A stretch of DNA of 64,000 nt, from the NCBI RefSeq assembly GCF_018449695.1, contig NZ_JAAVUY010000009.1, forward strand, positions 62,001 to 126,000, in the 5' to 3' direction. Source of the DNA: Bradyrhizobium sp. dw_411 (GTDB lineage: Bacteria; Pseudomonadota; Alphaproteobacteria; Rhizobiales; Xanthobacteraceae). The notes under the pieces were generated by a model, which worked only from the letters and a program-made list of their open reading frames with translations, was not told where the DNA came from and made no database searches. Numbering within the stretch: position 1 is the stretch's first letter; the number at the start of each line of letters is the position of its first letter. Position numbers and translations under genes: made by a program. Shown here one piece after another: positions 7,443 to 15,480 of this stretch.

Positions 7443-9083
7443 TCAATTCGCCAGCGCACTCTCACTCGCCGGCGCGCTCTTGCCGCGGATCAAATCCGAT
7501 GCCTTGTCGGCGATCATCATGGCCGAGGCATTGAGATTGGCCGAGATCATGCGCGGCATGATCGAGGCATCAACCACGCGCAGACCCTGCAGCCCGTGGA
7601 CGCGCAGCTCATCGTCGACCACGGCCCATTTGGCATCGGCCGGTCCCATCCGGCAGGTGCAGCCGGGATGGAACGTCGTGGTGCCACGCTGCGTCGCCGC
7701 GGCCAAAAACTCGTCGTCGGTCTGCACATTGGGTCCGGGGAAATCCTCATAGGCGTAATAGGGCGCAAGCGGCGCCGACGCCAACAGCCGCCGCGCCAGC
7801 TTCATGCCGGCAACAACCGTGCGGCGATCAAGCTCCTCGACCAGATAATTGGTCTGGATGATCGGCGGTTCGAATGGATTGGACGAGCGAACCCGGACAT
7901 AGCCGCGGCTTTCGGGCCGCTGCTGCCATGATGCGACCGTCATGCCGGGCTGGTCTTCGAGCTGCCCCTGCACGCCTTCCTTGTAGCTCGCCGGCGTGAA
8001 GGTCAGTTGCAGGTCGGAGCTCTCGGTGCTTTCGCCGGAATGCCAGAAGCAATAGACCATGGTCGGCGACAGCGACAGCAGCCCGCGCCGCGTCGTCGCC
8101 CATTTGATCGCTTCGCCAACGAGGCTGAGACCGCGCCGGCGTTCATTGATGGTCTTGATGTTCTTGACACGCGCGACCGAGCGCGGCGCGTAGTGGTCCT
8201 GCAATCCCTCGCCCACGCCTGTGAGCGCATGGCGCACTTCGATGCCGAGCGAGTTCAGTAAATCAGGCGAGCCGACGCCGGACAATTGCAGCAGTTGCGG
8301 CGAATTATACGTGCCGCCGGACAGGATCACCTCCTTCGCGGCGCGCACTTCAACCGGCGTGCCGCCCTTGCCGCCTTTGCTGTAGCGCACGCCCACCGCG
8401 CGCTTGCCCTCAAAGATGATTTGCGTCGCATGGGCATGGGTGTGCACATGGACATTGGGCCGCTTCATCGCCGGATGCAGGAACGCGGTCGCGGCACTGA
8501 CGCGCAAGCCATTTTGAATGGTGCGCTGGGCGTAGGAAACGCCCTCCTGGATCGCACCGTTGTAATCGGGATTGCGCGGAATCCCCAGACTCATCGCGCC
8601 CGCCATGAACGCTTCGCAGAGCGGATCGCGCCAATCCATCGTGGTAACGGTCAGCTTGCCGTCGCGCCCGCGAAACGCCTCGTCGCCATCGCCAACGCGC
8701 CGCTCCAGCCGCTTGAAGTAGGGCAACACATCGGGATAGCCCCAACCGCGATTGCCGAGTTGCGCCCAGGTGTTGAAGTCCTGGCGCTGGCCGCGATTGT
8801 AGATGTGGCCGTTGATCGAGGAGGAGCCGCCGAGCGTCTTGCCGCGCGGCGCATAGATGCTGCGTCCGCCGGTCCACGGCCCCGGCTCCTGCTGATAGGC
8901 CCAGTTCAGGCTGCGCATATGGAAGGTCTTGATGAAGCCCGCCGGCAGATGAATGTAGGGGTGCCAGTCACTGGGACCGGCTTCGAGCACGCAGACGCTG
9001 CTGCGGGCATCTTCGCTCAGACGGCTGGCGAGCACGCATCCCGCCGAGCCCGCTCCCACGATCACATAATCGAACGTTTCCAT
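7443..9083 (-). CDS. GMC-family FAD oxidoreductase (choline dehydrogenase-like)
   Basis: A 546-residue flavoprotein. The FAD-binding motif is VIVGAGSAGCVLASRL near the N-terminus. The GMC signature region reads GKTLGGSSSINGHIYNRG, and the C-terminal catalytic region includes HPGCTCRMGP and NLNASAMMIADKASD. Length matches choline dehydrogenase/alcohol dehydrogenase types that oxidise primary alcohols and pass electrons to a quinone or other acceptor. The true substrate is uncertain because no betaine genes are nearby. The start METFDYVIVG was chosen because it puts the FAD motif at the expected position. Confidence 0.84.
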   Translation of the reverse strand: METFDYVIVGAGSAGCVLASRLSEDARSSVCVLEAGPSDWHPYIHLPAGFIKTFHMRSLNWAYQQEPGPWTGGRSIYAPRGKTLGGSSSINGHIYNRGQRQDFNTWAQLGNRGWGYPDVLPYFKRLERRVGDGDEAFRGRDGKLTVTTMDWRDPLCEAFMAGAMSLGIPRNPDYNGAIQEGVSYAQRTIQNGLRVSAATAFLHPAMKRPNVHVHTHAHATQIIFEGKRAVGVRYSKGGKGGTPVEVRAAKEVILSGGTYNSPQLLQLSGVGSPDLLNSLGIEVRHALTGVGEGLQDHYAPRSVARVKNIKTINERRRGLSLVGEAIKWATTRRGLLSLSPTMVYCFWHSGESTESSDLQLTFTPASYKEGVQGQLEDQPGMTVASWQQRPESRGYVRVRSSNPFEPPIIQTNYLVEELDRRTVVAGMKLARRLLASAPLAPYYAYEDFPGPNVQTDDEFLAAATQRGTTTFHPGCTCRMGPADAKWAVVDDELRVHGLQGLRVVDASIMPRMISANLNASAMMIADKASDLIRGKSAPASESALAN

Positions 9084-9103
9084 GATCCCAATTCCGGCGG
9101 CTG

Positions 9104-9697
9104 TTACCGCGCCTTTTCGTTGAGTTGAAAATTCAGATGCACCTTCACCGTCGGCCATTCGGCCGGAAGGATACTGTAGACCACCGTGTCGCGCAGCGTG
9201 CCGTTCGACGCGATCTGATGGTTACGCAAAATGCCGTCCTGCTTGGCTCCGAGCCGCTCGATGCCGCGCCGGCTGGCATGATTAAAAAAATGCGTACGGA
9301 ATTCAACCGCGATGCAGTCGAGTTTTTCGAAGGCATGCGTCAGCAGCAATAACTTGCACTGGGTATTGAGCGCGCTACGCTGCACGCGCTTGGCATACCA
9401 GGTCGAGCCGATCTCGACGCGCCGGTTCGCCGCATCGACGTTCATATAGGTCGTCATGCCCGCGATCCTGCCATCGGCATCGAACGCCGTGAACGGCAGC
9501 ATCGCGCCGGAGGCCTGCAGCCCGAGCCGGCGATCGATCTCCTTGCTCATGTCCTCGGCTTTGGGAATGGAGGTGTACCAGAGCTTCCACAACTCGCCGT
9601 CCTTGACGGCCTCCGTCAGCCCGTCGCAATGATCCCGCAACAGCGGTTTTAATTGCGCGTGCGGGCCGCTGAGGGAAACGGGATCAGGCCAGGGCAT
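9104..9697 (-). CDS. GNAT-family N-acetyltransferase
   Basis: A 197-residue protein of the RimJ/RimL-like GNAT group. It has AMLPFTAFDADGRIAGMTTYMNVD (beta strands 2-4), GSTWYAKRVQRSALNTQCK (pantetheine-binding region) and RTHFFNHASRRGIERLGAKQDGILRNH (C-terminal motif). The start four codons inside the longest frame has a GGAGAG Shine-Dalgarno at good spacing. It lies 20 bases upstream of the GMC gene on the same strand, so co-transcription is likely. The substrate is not evident. Confidence 0.8.
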   Translation of the reverse strand: MPWPDPVSLSGPHAQLKPLLRDHCDGLTEAVKDGELWKLWYTSIPKAEDMSKEIDRRLGLQASGAMLPFTAFDADGRIAGMTTYMNVDAANRRVEIGSTWYAKRVQRSALNTQCKLLLLTHAFEKLDCIAVEFRTHFFNHASRRGIERLGAKQDGILRNHQIASNGTLRDTVVYSILPAEWPTVKVHLNFQLNEKAR

Positions 9698-9717
9698 TAT
9701 ACTCTCCATCTCGAACC

Positions 9718-9871
9718 GTCATTGCGAGAGACCCAGATTTCGTCATTCCGGGGCGATGCGTAGCATCGAACCCGGAATCTCGAGATTCCCCGATGTGCAA
9801 TTGCACATCTGAGGTCTGGTGCTAACGCACCATCCCGGAATGACGGCTTCTGATACTTCGCTCGCAATGAC
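9718..9871. repeat. Nested repeats: family A copy 3 inside family B arms
   Basis: Outer arms GTCATTGCGAG (left) and CTCGCAATGAC (right) are the ends of the family B repeat found again near 39.2 kb. Between them, at 9742-9844, sits a 103-bp family A element. That element has hairpins GATGC/GCATC, GATGTGCAA/TTGCACATC and GGTGC/GCACC. It is almost identical, in inverse orientation, to copy 4 about 2.3 kb away. Confidence 0.8.
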
Positions 9872-9875
9872 GTCA

Positions 9876-10805
9876 TCACTTATTCAAAAAATTCAGTGCC
9901 AGACCCGGCCGCGCCCAGTCCATCGCGATCAACTCGCCCCTGCCCGACAACGCGATGTAAGCCGTCTTCAACTCAGGCCCGCCGAAGGCGATGTTGGTGG
10001 TGACGCGGTCGCCGGTCGGCACCTGCTCGACAATGCGGCCATCGGGCGCGATCACCGAAATGCAGCCGGATATCAAAGTCGCAACGCAGACATTTCCGCT
10101 CGCTTCTACCGCGAGCGAGTCGAACATCTGGTAGCCGCCAAGACCCGCAATGGGTCTACCGCGTTCGCCGCGATAGATCACATCGCCCGGCCTGACTTCG
10201 CCGGGCGCGGACAGATCGAACGCCCATAGCCGCGCCGTCGGCGTCTCCGCGACATAGACGGTGTTTTCATCCGGCGACAGCCCGATGCCATTGGCCGGGA
10301 GCATGCCGAAATGGCCTTCCACCACTTCGCTGCCACCGGGCTTCATGTAATAGAACGCGCCGACATCCAGGTCGCGCGCGCGGCGCTTGCCCAGATCCGT
10401 GAACCAGAGCCCGCCGTGCTTGTCGAACACCAGATCGTTCGGCCCCTTCAGCGGATGCTCGCCGCATTTATCGAACAGGGTTTCGACCTTGCCCGATACG
10501 AGATCGACGCGCTGGATCGATCCGCCGATATATTCATGCGGCGCCGGCCCAGCCGGCATCATGGTGCCGCGCGAGGCAATCCAGCTGAAGCCGCCATTGT
10601 TGGCGATGTAGCATTTGCCGTCGGGCCCGATCGCCGCGCCATTGGGGCCGCCGGGAATTTCCGCGACGATCTCTTTGCGCCCATCAGGCCATACCCGCGT
10701 CAGCCGCCGGCCGCGGATTTCGACCAGCACCACCGATCCGTCCGGCATCACCACCGGCCCTTCCGGGAATTCAAGATCGGTGGCGAGAACGCGCACGTTC
10801 GGCAT
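9876..10805 (-). CDS. SMP-30/gluconolactonase-like protein
   Basis: A 309-residue six-bladed beta-propeller of the SMP-30/gluconolactonase/LRE family. Signature blocks include LEFPEGPVVMPDGSVVLVEI near the N-terminus (metal-binding Glu), GPNDLVFDKHGGLWFTDLG in the middle (metal-binding Asn and Asp) and NGIGLSPDENTVYVAET. Enzymes of this fold hydrolyse sugar lactones or similar esters with a divalent metal. A GGAGG Shine-Dalgarno precedes the ATG. It has no close partner gene, so the lactone is unknown. The family A repeats lie on both sides of this gene and the next. Confidence 0.83.
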   Translation of the reverse strand: MPNVRVLATDLEFPEGPVVMPDGSVVLVEIRGRRLTRVWPDGRKEIVAEIPGGPNGAAIGPDGKCYIANNGGFSWIASRGTMMPAGPAPHEYIGGSIQRVDLVSGKVETLFDKCGEHPLKGPNDLVFDKHGGLWFTDLGKRRARDLDVGAFYYMKPGGSEVVEGHFGMLPANGIGLSPDENTVYVAETPTARLWAFDLSAPGEVRPGDVIYRGERGRPIAGLGGYQMFDSLAVEASGNVCVATLISGCISVIAPDGRIVEQVPTGDRVTTNIAFGGPELKTAYIALSGRGELIAMDWARPGLALNFLNK

Positions 10806-10954
10806 GGAATCCTCCGGCAGTCTTCTTCAGCGCCGCGGATTCCGCATTGCGCAATAGTTCGTTGCGCAATGTTATGACAAAGTCGATCTCGCTTGCCAAG
10901 CAAGCACGGGGATGATTGGACCGCGCAGGGCTGCCCTGCGGCGACCGAGATTCC

Positions 10955-11038
10955 CGTAGGATGGGTGGAGCGAAGCGATACCCATCAATTATCGCACAAA
11001 GAAGGTGATGGGTTTCGCTTCGCTCTACCCATCCTACG
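10955..11038. repeat. Intergenic repeat family D (large hairpin)
   Basis: An 84-bp inverted repeat. GTAGGATGGGTGGAGCGAAG at the left is mirrored by CTTCGCTCTACCCATCCTAC at the right, with the GATGGGT/ACCCATC pair repeated internally. It forms a long hairpin in the spacer between the SMP-30 and AraC genes. Only one copy was seen here. Confidence 0.75.
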
Positions 11039-11048
11039 CACTTTACCT

Positions 11049-11882
11049 TCAGTCCCGCACCGGCACCCAAATCTCCAATCCGCCATTGCCGGTGAGCGGA
11101 TCGAATTTGTCGTCGTAGCGCTCGAAATTAGGCGCGTCGGCGATCTTCAATCCGGATGCCGGCAGCCAGTGATTCCAGATCGTGTTGATGGTGCGGCGCA
11201 CCGTCGAGATATGTTCGCTGTGAACGAATACCGCATAGCGCTGTTCGGGAATGCGGACGCTGGAAAACTCGCGCGGCAAATCCGAAAAATCGGACACCTC
11301 GACGCCCGCGATGTAATCGAAATTTCCGGCATCGTCGCCATTGCAACACACGCCATACGCGACAGCCCCGATCCGGCCGGGAATGTTCCCGACCGATTGG
11401 TGGAAGCGTTGCCATTGGTTGGGAATGCCGGCACCGTTCTCGTGATTGTAGCGCTCGCTGAGGCCGGCGATCAGCAGCGGCTTGCTGGTTTCAAAACGCG
11501 GCGGCTGCAGACTGTCCGTGAGGGTTGAGTCCATGGGGATCGGCTCCTGAAGCTTGATATGATCAAGACGCTTGGCGCTGCGGACCGCTTCGGGCGTCAC
11601 CCCGAAATGGTCGCGGAACGCGCGGGTGAATGCTTCGTGAGAGCCGTAATCCGCATCCAGCGCCAAGGTCAGGATATCGGGCGCACCGCTCGCGAGCGCC
11701 CGCGCCGCTTCACTAAGGCGCCGGGCACGCACATAGCGCATGACCGACAACCCCGTCGCGGCGGCGAACGCCCGCACCATGTGGAAGCGCGAGACGCCAC
11801 CGATCGCCGCGACCTCGTCGAGAGTCAAAGCCTCGGCCAGATGGCTTTCGATAAACCAGAGCGCCTTCTGGGCTGGATTCAT
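11049..11882 (-). CDS. AraC-family regulator with GyrI-like effector domain
   Basis: A 277-residue protein with the AraC DNA-binding domain at the N-terminus (two helix-turn-helix units, about 5-105; motif YGSHEAFTRAFRDHFGVTPEAVR) and a GyrI-like ligand-binding domain at about 125-275. This order is that of the Rob/SoxS-like regulators that respond to small hydrophobic compounds. The ATG start was preferred to a TTG two codons earlier. It reads toward the SMP-30 gene but is separated from it by a hairpin repeat. Confidence 0.85.
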   Translation of the reverse strand: MNPAQKALWFIESHLAEALTLDEVAAIGGVSRFHMVRAFAAATGLSVMRYVRARRLSEAARALASGAPDILTLALDADYGSHEAFTRAFRDHFGVTPEAVRSAKRLDHIKLQEPIPMDSTLTDSLQPPRFETSKPLLIAGLSERYNHENGAGIPNQWQRFHQSVGNIPGRIGAVAYGVCCNGDDAGNFDYIAGVEVSDFSDLPREFSSVRIPEQRYAVFVHSEHISTVRRTINTIWNHWLPASGLKIADAPNFERYDDKFDPLTGNGGLEIWVPVRD

Positions 11883-12013
11883 GAACAACGGCCTTCATTC
11901 GAAGCACGCGCAGTGTGACTTGTTTGCGCGCGCGTCATTTGACAGTCCTTGCGCTGGTTGGTTTAGGGGGGATGGAACCCAGCGCGCAGTCCGCATCCGC
12001 TGCTATCTATCCC

Positions 12014-12116
12014 GTCATTCCGGGATGGTGCGCAAGCACCAGACCTCAGATGTGCAATTGCACATCGGGGAATCTCGAGATTCCGGGTTCGATGCTTCGC
12101 ATCGCCCCGGAATGAC
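12014..12116. repeat. Mosaic intergenic palindromic repeat, family A copy 4
   Basis: A 103-bp element. Its inverse complement matches copy 3 at all but three positions, and all three lie in hairpin loops (GTA versus GAA, and TAAC versus TTGC). Modules are the same as in copy 3. Confidence 0.85.
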
Positions 12117-12130
12117 GGAGAGCCAAACTA

Positions 12131-12508
12131 CTACTTCGCGCCTTCCTTCACCGCCGGCGCACCATCCTTCCCCGGCGCTCCATCCGCTTTCTTCTTCTGA
12201 TCCTCCGCCGATTTCTTCTGCGCCGTCTGCAGATCATCGACAATCTTCTGCAAACCGACGACCGTACTCTTCAAACCCTCGATCTGCCGGTTCGCGGCAT
12301 CGAGCTTCTGCGCATGGTCGGCGCTGAGTTTGACGATGGTCTTCTGCAGGAAATCGACATTGCTCTGCAGGCAACTGGTGCGGCGCTCCATGGTCTTTTC
12401 GACGGTGCAGATCTCAATACCGGGAACGTCCTGCGCGCAGGTCTCCACCGATGTCAGCGCACAAACCCCTGAAAGCACAGATGCAACGAGAGCAATTCGG
12501 TCTATCAT
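12131..12508 (-). CDS. Small exported coiled-coil protein of unknown function
   Basis: A 125-residue protein. The N-terminal 26 residues look like a signal peptide (hydrophobic core, cleavage near TCAQ). Residues about 48-98 form heptad-like coiled coil, and the tail is charged and Gly/Ala/Lys-rich. Three cysteines (C22, C36, C48 approximately) could form disulfides in the periplasm. The start was set at the ATG preceded by AGGA, which places the signal peptide at the N-terminus; longer frames are possible. No family was recognised. Confidence 0.6.
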   Translation of the reverse strand: MIDRIALVASVLSGVCALTSVETCAQDVPGIEICTVEKTMERRTSCLQSNVDFLQKTIVKLSADHAQKLDAANRQIEGLKSTVVGLQKIVDDLQTAQKKSAEDQKKKADGAPGKDGAPAVKEGAK

Positions 12509-12692
12509 CAATATCCTCATTGAAACGGTGCTCATCGCGGTCAAATTGTTGCGAGATGTTGACGATACCACACTGAAACCTCATTCGCGCGTTGAGGTTT
12601 TATCGAGTGCATCCTGGCCAGGAATGCCGGCGGGATGCCGGATATAAAAAATATGATGGCGCGTCCGGCGCGCCCTGACGGAGAAAATTTGA

Positions 12693-12896
12693 ATGGCAAC
12701 GCGTGAACGACGGCTGGCGGAATTCAACGGCGAAGGACAACCGCCGCCGGATCAGCCGGTGCAGGTGCTGTGCGAGGATCATAGCGGCACCTATCAACTG
12801 CCGTTCCCGTGCCGCTTCATCGATGGCGTCTGGCGCAATCACGAGTCGGGCGGCGCGGTCGAGGCAACCGTGGTCGGCTGGCGCGTGCGGCGCTGA
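12693..12896 (+). CDS. Small conserved-type hypothetical protein (67 aa)
   Basis: A 67-residue soluble protein with a GGAG Shine-Dalgarno nine bases before the ATG. It contains the segment VQVLCEDHSGTYQLPFPCRF with two Cys and a Trp-rich end (GVWRNHESG, VVGWRVRR). The composition and balanced codon use suggest a real gene. No function can be assigned. Confidence 0.55.
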   Translation: MATRERRLAEFNGEGQPPPDQPVQVLCEDHSGTYQLPFPCRFIDGVWRNHESGGAVEATVVGWRVRR

Positions 12897-13151
12897 TTCA
12901 TATCCACGCAAGTCGGCGCGGCGGCATTGCCGCTGTGCCAAAATGCAACGGAAGCCGGCGCTATCGCCTGACTATGAAGGTTTGTCTTAAGGTTCGGAAC
13001 GCCGATGGAACGAATCGCGCCCGAATCAGCCGAAGCAGCCTGTACGCCGCTGTTCACGGCTAGATATCGGCGAGCTTGTCAGGGATCGCACCATATCCAG
13101 ACCATCCGGATCGGCGGCGTCGCCGGCCCCGGCTTCAAACGTTAACAGCGC

Positions 13152-14294
13152 TTACTCGTACAAATAGCCGACCGGCTTTCCTTCGGTGCGCAGCGGACGG
13201 ACATCCTTCCCGGTGATGATCTGACCGGCCAGGCCGTCAATTTCGTCACGCTGCGTCGGCGTCCAGCTACGAAGATTCTCGATGCCTTTCAGCAGGCCGA
13301 GCCGGAGGATTTGCGTATTCTCACCCATCCCCACGAGATCGATCGTGTTCTTGCCCGCCGTCACCGTGTCGCCGGTCGCAAGTTCAAAATTCTCACCGGC
13401 GCTGTTCTTGAATTCGGCACTGCCGCGAATGACGCGGTAGATAACGACCTCGCCCTTTTCGAGAAAGGCCATATCCGCCGTCGCCGATACGCTCTTCGGC
13501 AGCAGCGAATGGCCACGCGGATCGGTCGCGATGATATGGCCCGTGGTCAAACGGCCGCTCGGAATTTCGATCCCGATGTCGCGTACATAAACCGGCCCGG
13601 CGGATTTGATGGGCGTACCAGCCGGCAACGGCTTGTAGAGCGCTTCCAGCTCCAGCGGATCCTGAAGCCAGAAGCCGGCATCGGCCGGACGATCATGCAA
13701 AGGATGGCTCCAGGCCACGCGCGGCGTTTCCGCTTCGTTGATGGCATCCGGACCCACCACCGTCGGGTTGGGGAAGGTCGTAGGATCGGTAATGAAGGCT
13801 TCAAGAAACTTGCCGGAATAGCCCATGGAAATCGGATCCGGCACCACCGTCTGCGGCGTTTTCAGATTCTCTTCAGTCGACAATCCTGACCAGGTGTAAA
13901 AGAGTTGGCGATGAACGATCGCGCTCTGCAGCATCACCGCGCCAGGGCTGACGGCGTAGTAGCGGCCGTCGTAATCGAAGGTAAACATGCCCGACGTAAC
14001 CAGCACCAACTGAAAGCCTCCCGGCGGAAGGTGAAGATGGAAATCGGTGGGGCCGGTGTCGGGCCGGTAAATCGGCAGATTTGTCGCGACCTCGTGGAGC
14101 AGGAAGGTTTCGTTGTTGGCATGAAAGCCTTCGTTCACCCGGTTGTAGAGCGCCTGCGGGCGATAGGTCGCCTCGTACGACGCATCCCGGTTGCGATCGA
14201 TGGCGACGAAGTTCTTGTTGTTCAGGTGAAGCGGATCGCCGTTCGGGTGAGCAAGGCCAAGCCATTTGGGATCGACTGCGGCATGCATATTCAT
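13152..14294 (-). CDS. Double-cupin protein of unknown function
   Basis: A 380-residue protein with two cupin-like segments. The first, about 95-150, contains DFHLHLPPGGFQLVLVTSG and a likely His pair, and the second, about 255-345, contains AFLEKGEVVIYRVIRGSAEF and LATGDTVTAGKNTIDLVG. The layout recalls bicupin dioxygenases, but the full metal-binding set is not clear in the second half. The start was placed at an ATG with a GGAGG Shine-Dalgarno; the 40-codon longer frame extends into non-coding sequence. The gene stands alone with spacers of over 250 bp on both sides. The function is unknown. Confidence 0.65.
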   Translation of the reverse strand: MNMHAAVDPKWLGLAHPNGDPLHLNNKNFVAIDRNRDASYEATYRPQALYNRVNEGFHANNETFLLHEVATNLPIYRPDTGPTDFHLHLPPGGFQLVLVTSGMFTFDYDGRYYAVSPGAVMLQSAIVHRQLFYTWSGLSTEENLKTPQTVVPDPISMGYSGKFLEAFITDPTTFPNPTVVGPDAINEAETPRVAWSHPLHDRPADAGFWLQDPLELEALYKPLPAGTPIKSAGPVYVRDIGIEIPSGRLTTGHIIATDPRGHSLLPKSVSATADMAFLEKGEVVIYRVIRGSAEFKNSAGENFELATGDTVTAGKNTIDLVGMGENTQILRLGLLKGIENLRSWTPTQRDEIDGLAGQIITGKDVRPLRTEGKPVGYLYE

Positions 14295-14611
14295 GGCACC
14301 CTCCAATCTCTGCGTTTCGGCCGCGACGGCGCAGCGTCCAATATTTTGGCAGCCGAAATTGCCGCGTTCACAACCCAGTGGTGCTATGCGAAAATCACGC
14401 CAGCCGCGCTGCACCGCGGCAATTTTGCAGATCGCGGTTATGAAAACGGCGAAGCTCTTGGACGCCGGTTGGAATTTCGGTCACGCGATTTTTCGCAGCC
14501 TACGGCCGGTGCGCCGCGAAGGGCCTTATCGAAGCCCTGCGTGATCCGAAGTTAAGCAAGACGTGCCCGCGGCTTGAGCCCTTCAAACAGGCAGCCGATG
14601 GCTAGTACTGC
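14295..14611. other. Intergenic region, no gene seen
   Basis: This spacer separates the bicupin and GST genes, both on the minus strand. It must hold the bicupin promoter and the end of the GST transcript. Only a weak CCGCG/CGCGG hairpin and short shadow frames were seen. Confidence 0.5.
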
Positions 14612-15265
14612 CTAATATTCAACCTCAAGCTCTTCGATGTCGGCGGGCTCGGCCTTGGCGGCTTCGATCCATTCCTGCATTTCCGGGAGCGCCATGATCA
14701 TGTCGGCATACTCCTTCAGGCGCGGCTCCAGCTTCACATCATAGGTCATGAAGCGGGTCACCACCGGTGCGTACATGGCATCCGCCATCGAGCGCTGGCC
14801 TAACAGAAACGGACCGCCCGACATCGCCAGACACTCGCGCCAGATCGTGCAGACCCGATCGATATCCGCCTGGGCGCGCGACCAGATCTTGAAACCGGGA
14901 AAATGCCCCTTCAGATTGACCGGCAGCGACGCCCGCAGCGTGGTGAAGCCGGAATGGATTTCACCGCAGATCGAGCGGCAATGGGCGCGGTGAATACGGT
15001 CCGCCGGCAGCAGGCCGGCATTCGGCATCACTTCGTTGAGGTAGTCGGCGATCGCCAGCGTATCCCAGACGGTGGCGCCGTCGTGCCGCAGACACGGCAC
15101 CAGAATGGAGGACGACAGCAGCAGGATTTCAGCCCGCGCCGAGGCGTCATCGGGCGCGGTAACGATTTCGTCGAACTCCAGCCCGGAAAACTTGGTCAGC
15201 AGCCAGCCGCGCAGCGACCAGGACGAATAATTCTTGCTGCTGATGGTCAGTGTCGCTTTCGCCAT
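14612..15265 (-). CDS. Glutathione S-transferase family protein
   Basis: A 217-residue GST. The thioredoxin-like N-terminal domain opens with LTISSKNYSSWSLRGWLL, where the SSWS motif supplies the likely catalytic serine. The cis-proline region is SSSILVPCLRHDGATVWDTLAIADYL, and the C-terminal helical domain contains PFLLGQRSMADAMYAPVVTRF. This variant is common in proteobacteria and may be a detoxification or isomerase enzyme. The substrate is unknown. It is divergent from the PHB depolymerase gene. Confidence 0.85.
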   Translation of the reverse strand: MAKATLTISSKNYSSWSLRGWLLTKFSGLEFDEIVTAPDDASARAEILLLSSSILVPCLRHDGATVWDTLAIADYLNEVMPNAGLLPADRIHRAHCRSICGEIHSGFTTLRASLPVNLKGHFPGFKIWSRAQADIDRVCTIWRECLAMSGGPFLLGQRSMADAMYAPVVTRFMTYDVKLEPRLKEYADMIMALPEMQEWIEAAKAEPADIEELEVEY

Positions 15266-15480
15266 ATGGCTTTTCCCTTACGCCTGAACGCCCGACAGCA
15301 CCCGCCGGATACCGCTTCTCGCCGAAGCGCCCCACCAGGTGCCCATTGTTTACGCTTCACCCGATTCATACCGGGTTATGGCGGTTAATCAGCAAGCGAC
15401 GTGCCAGTTTCAGAGGCTATTTGACTCTTCTTTGGCTTCAATATTGCATAGCAACATTAGGTGCCAGGGGCGGATTCCGG

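Noticed and set aside
12839..13063. Small open frames in the spacer after the 67-residue gene
   Set aside because: No Shine-Dalgarno, odd composition and overlap with the real gene in other frames.
15250..15480. 77-residue N-terminal extension of the PHB depolymerase
   Set aside because: It reads through the promoter region between divergent genes and does not resemble the family N-terminus.
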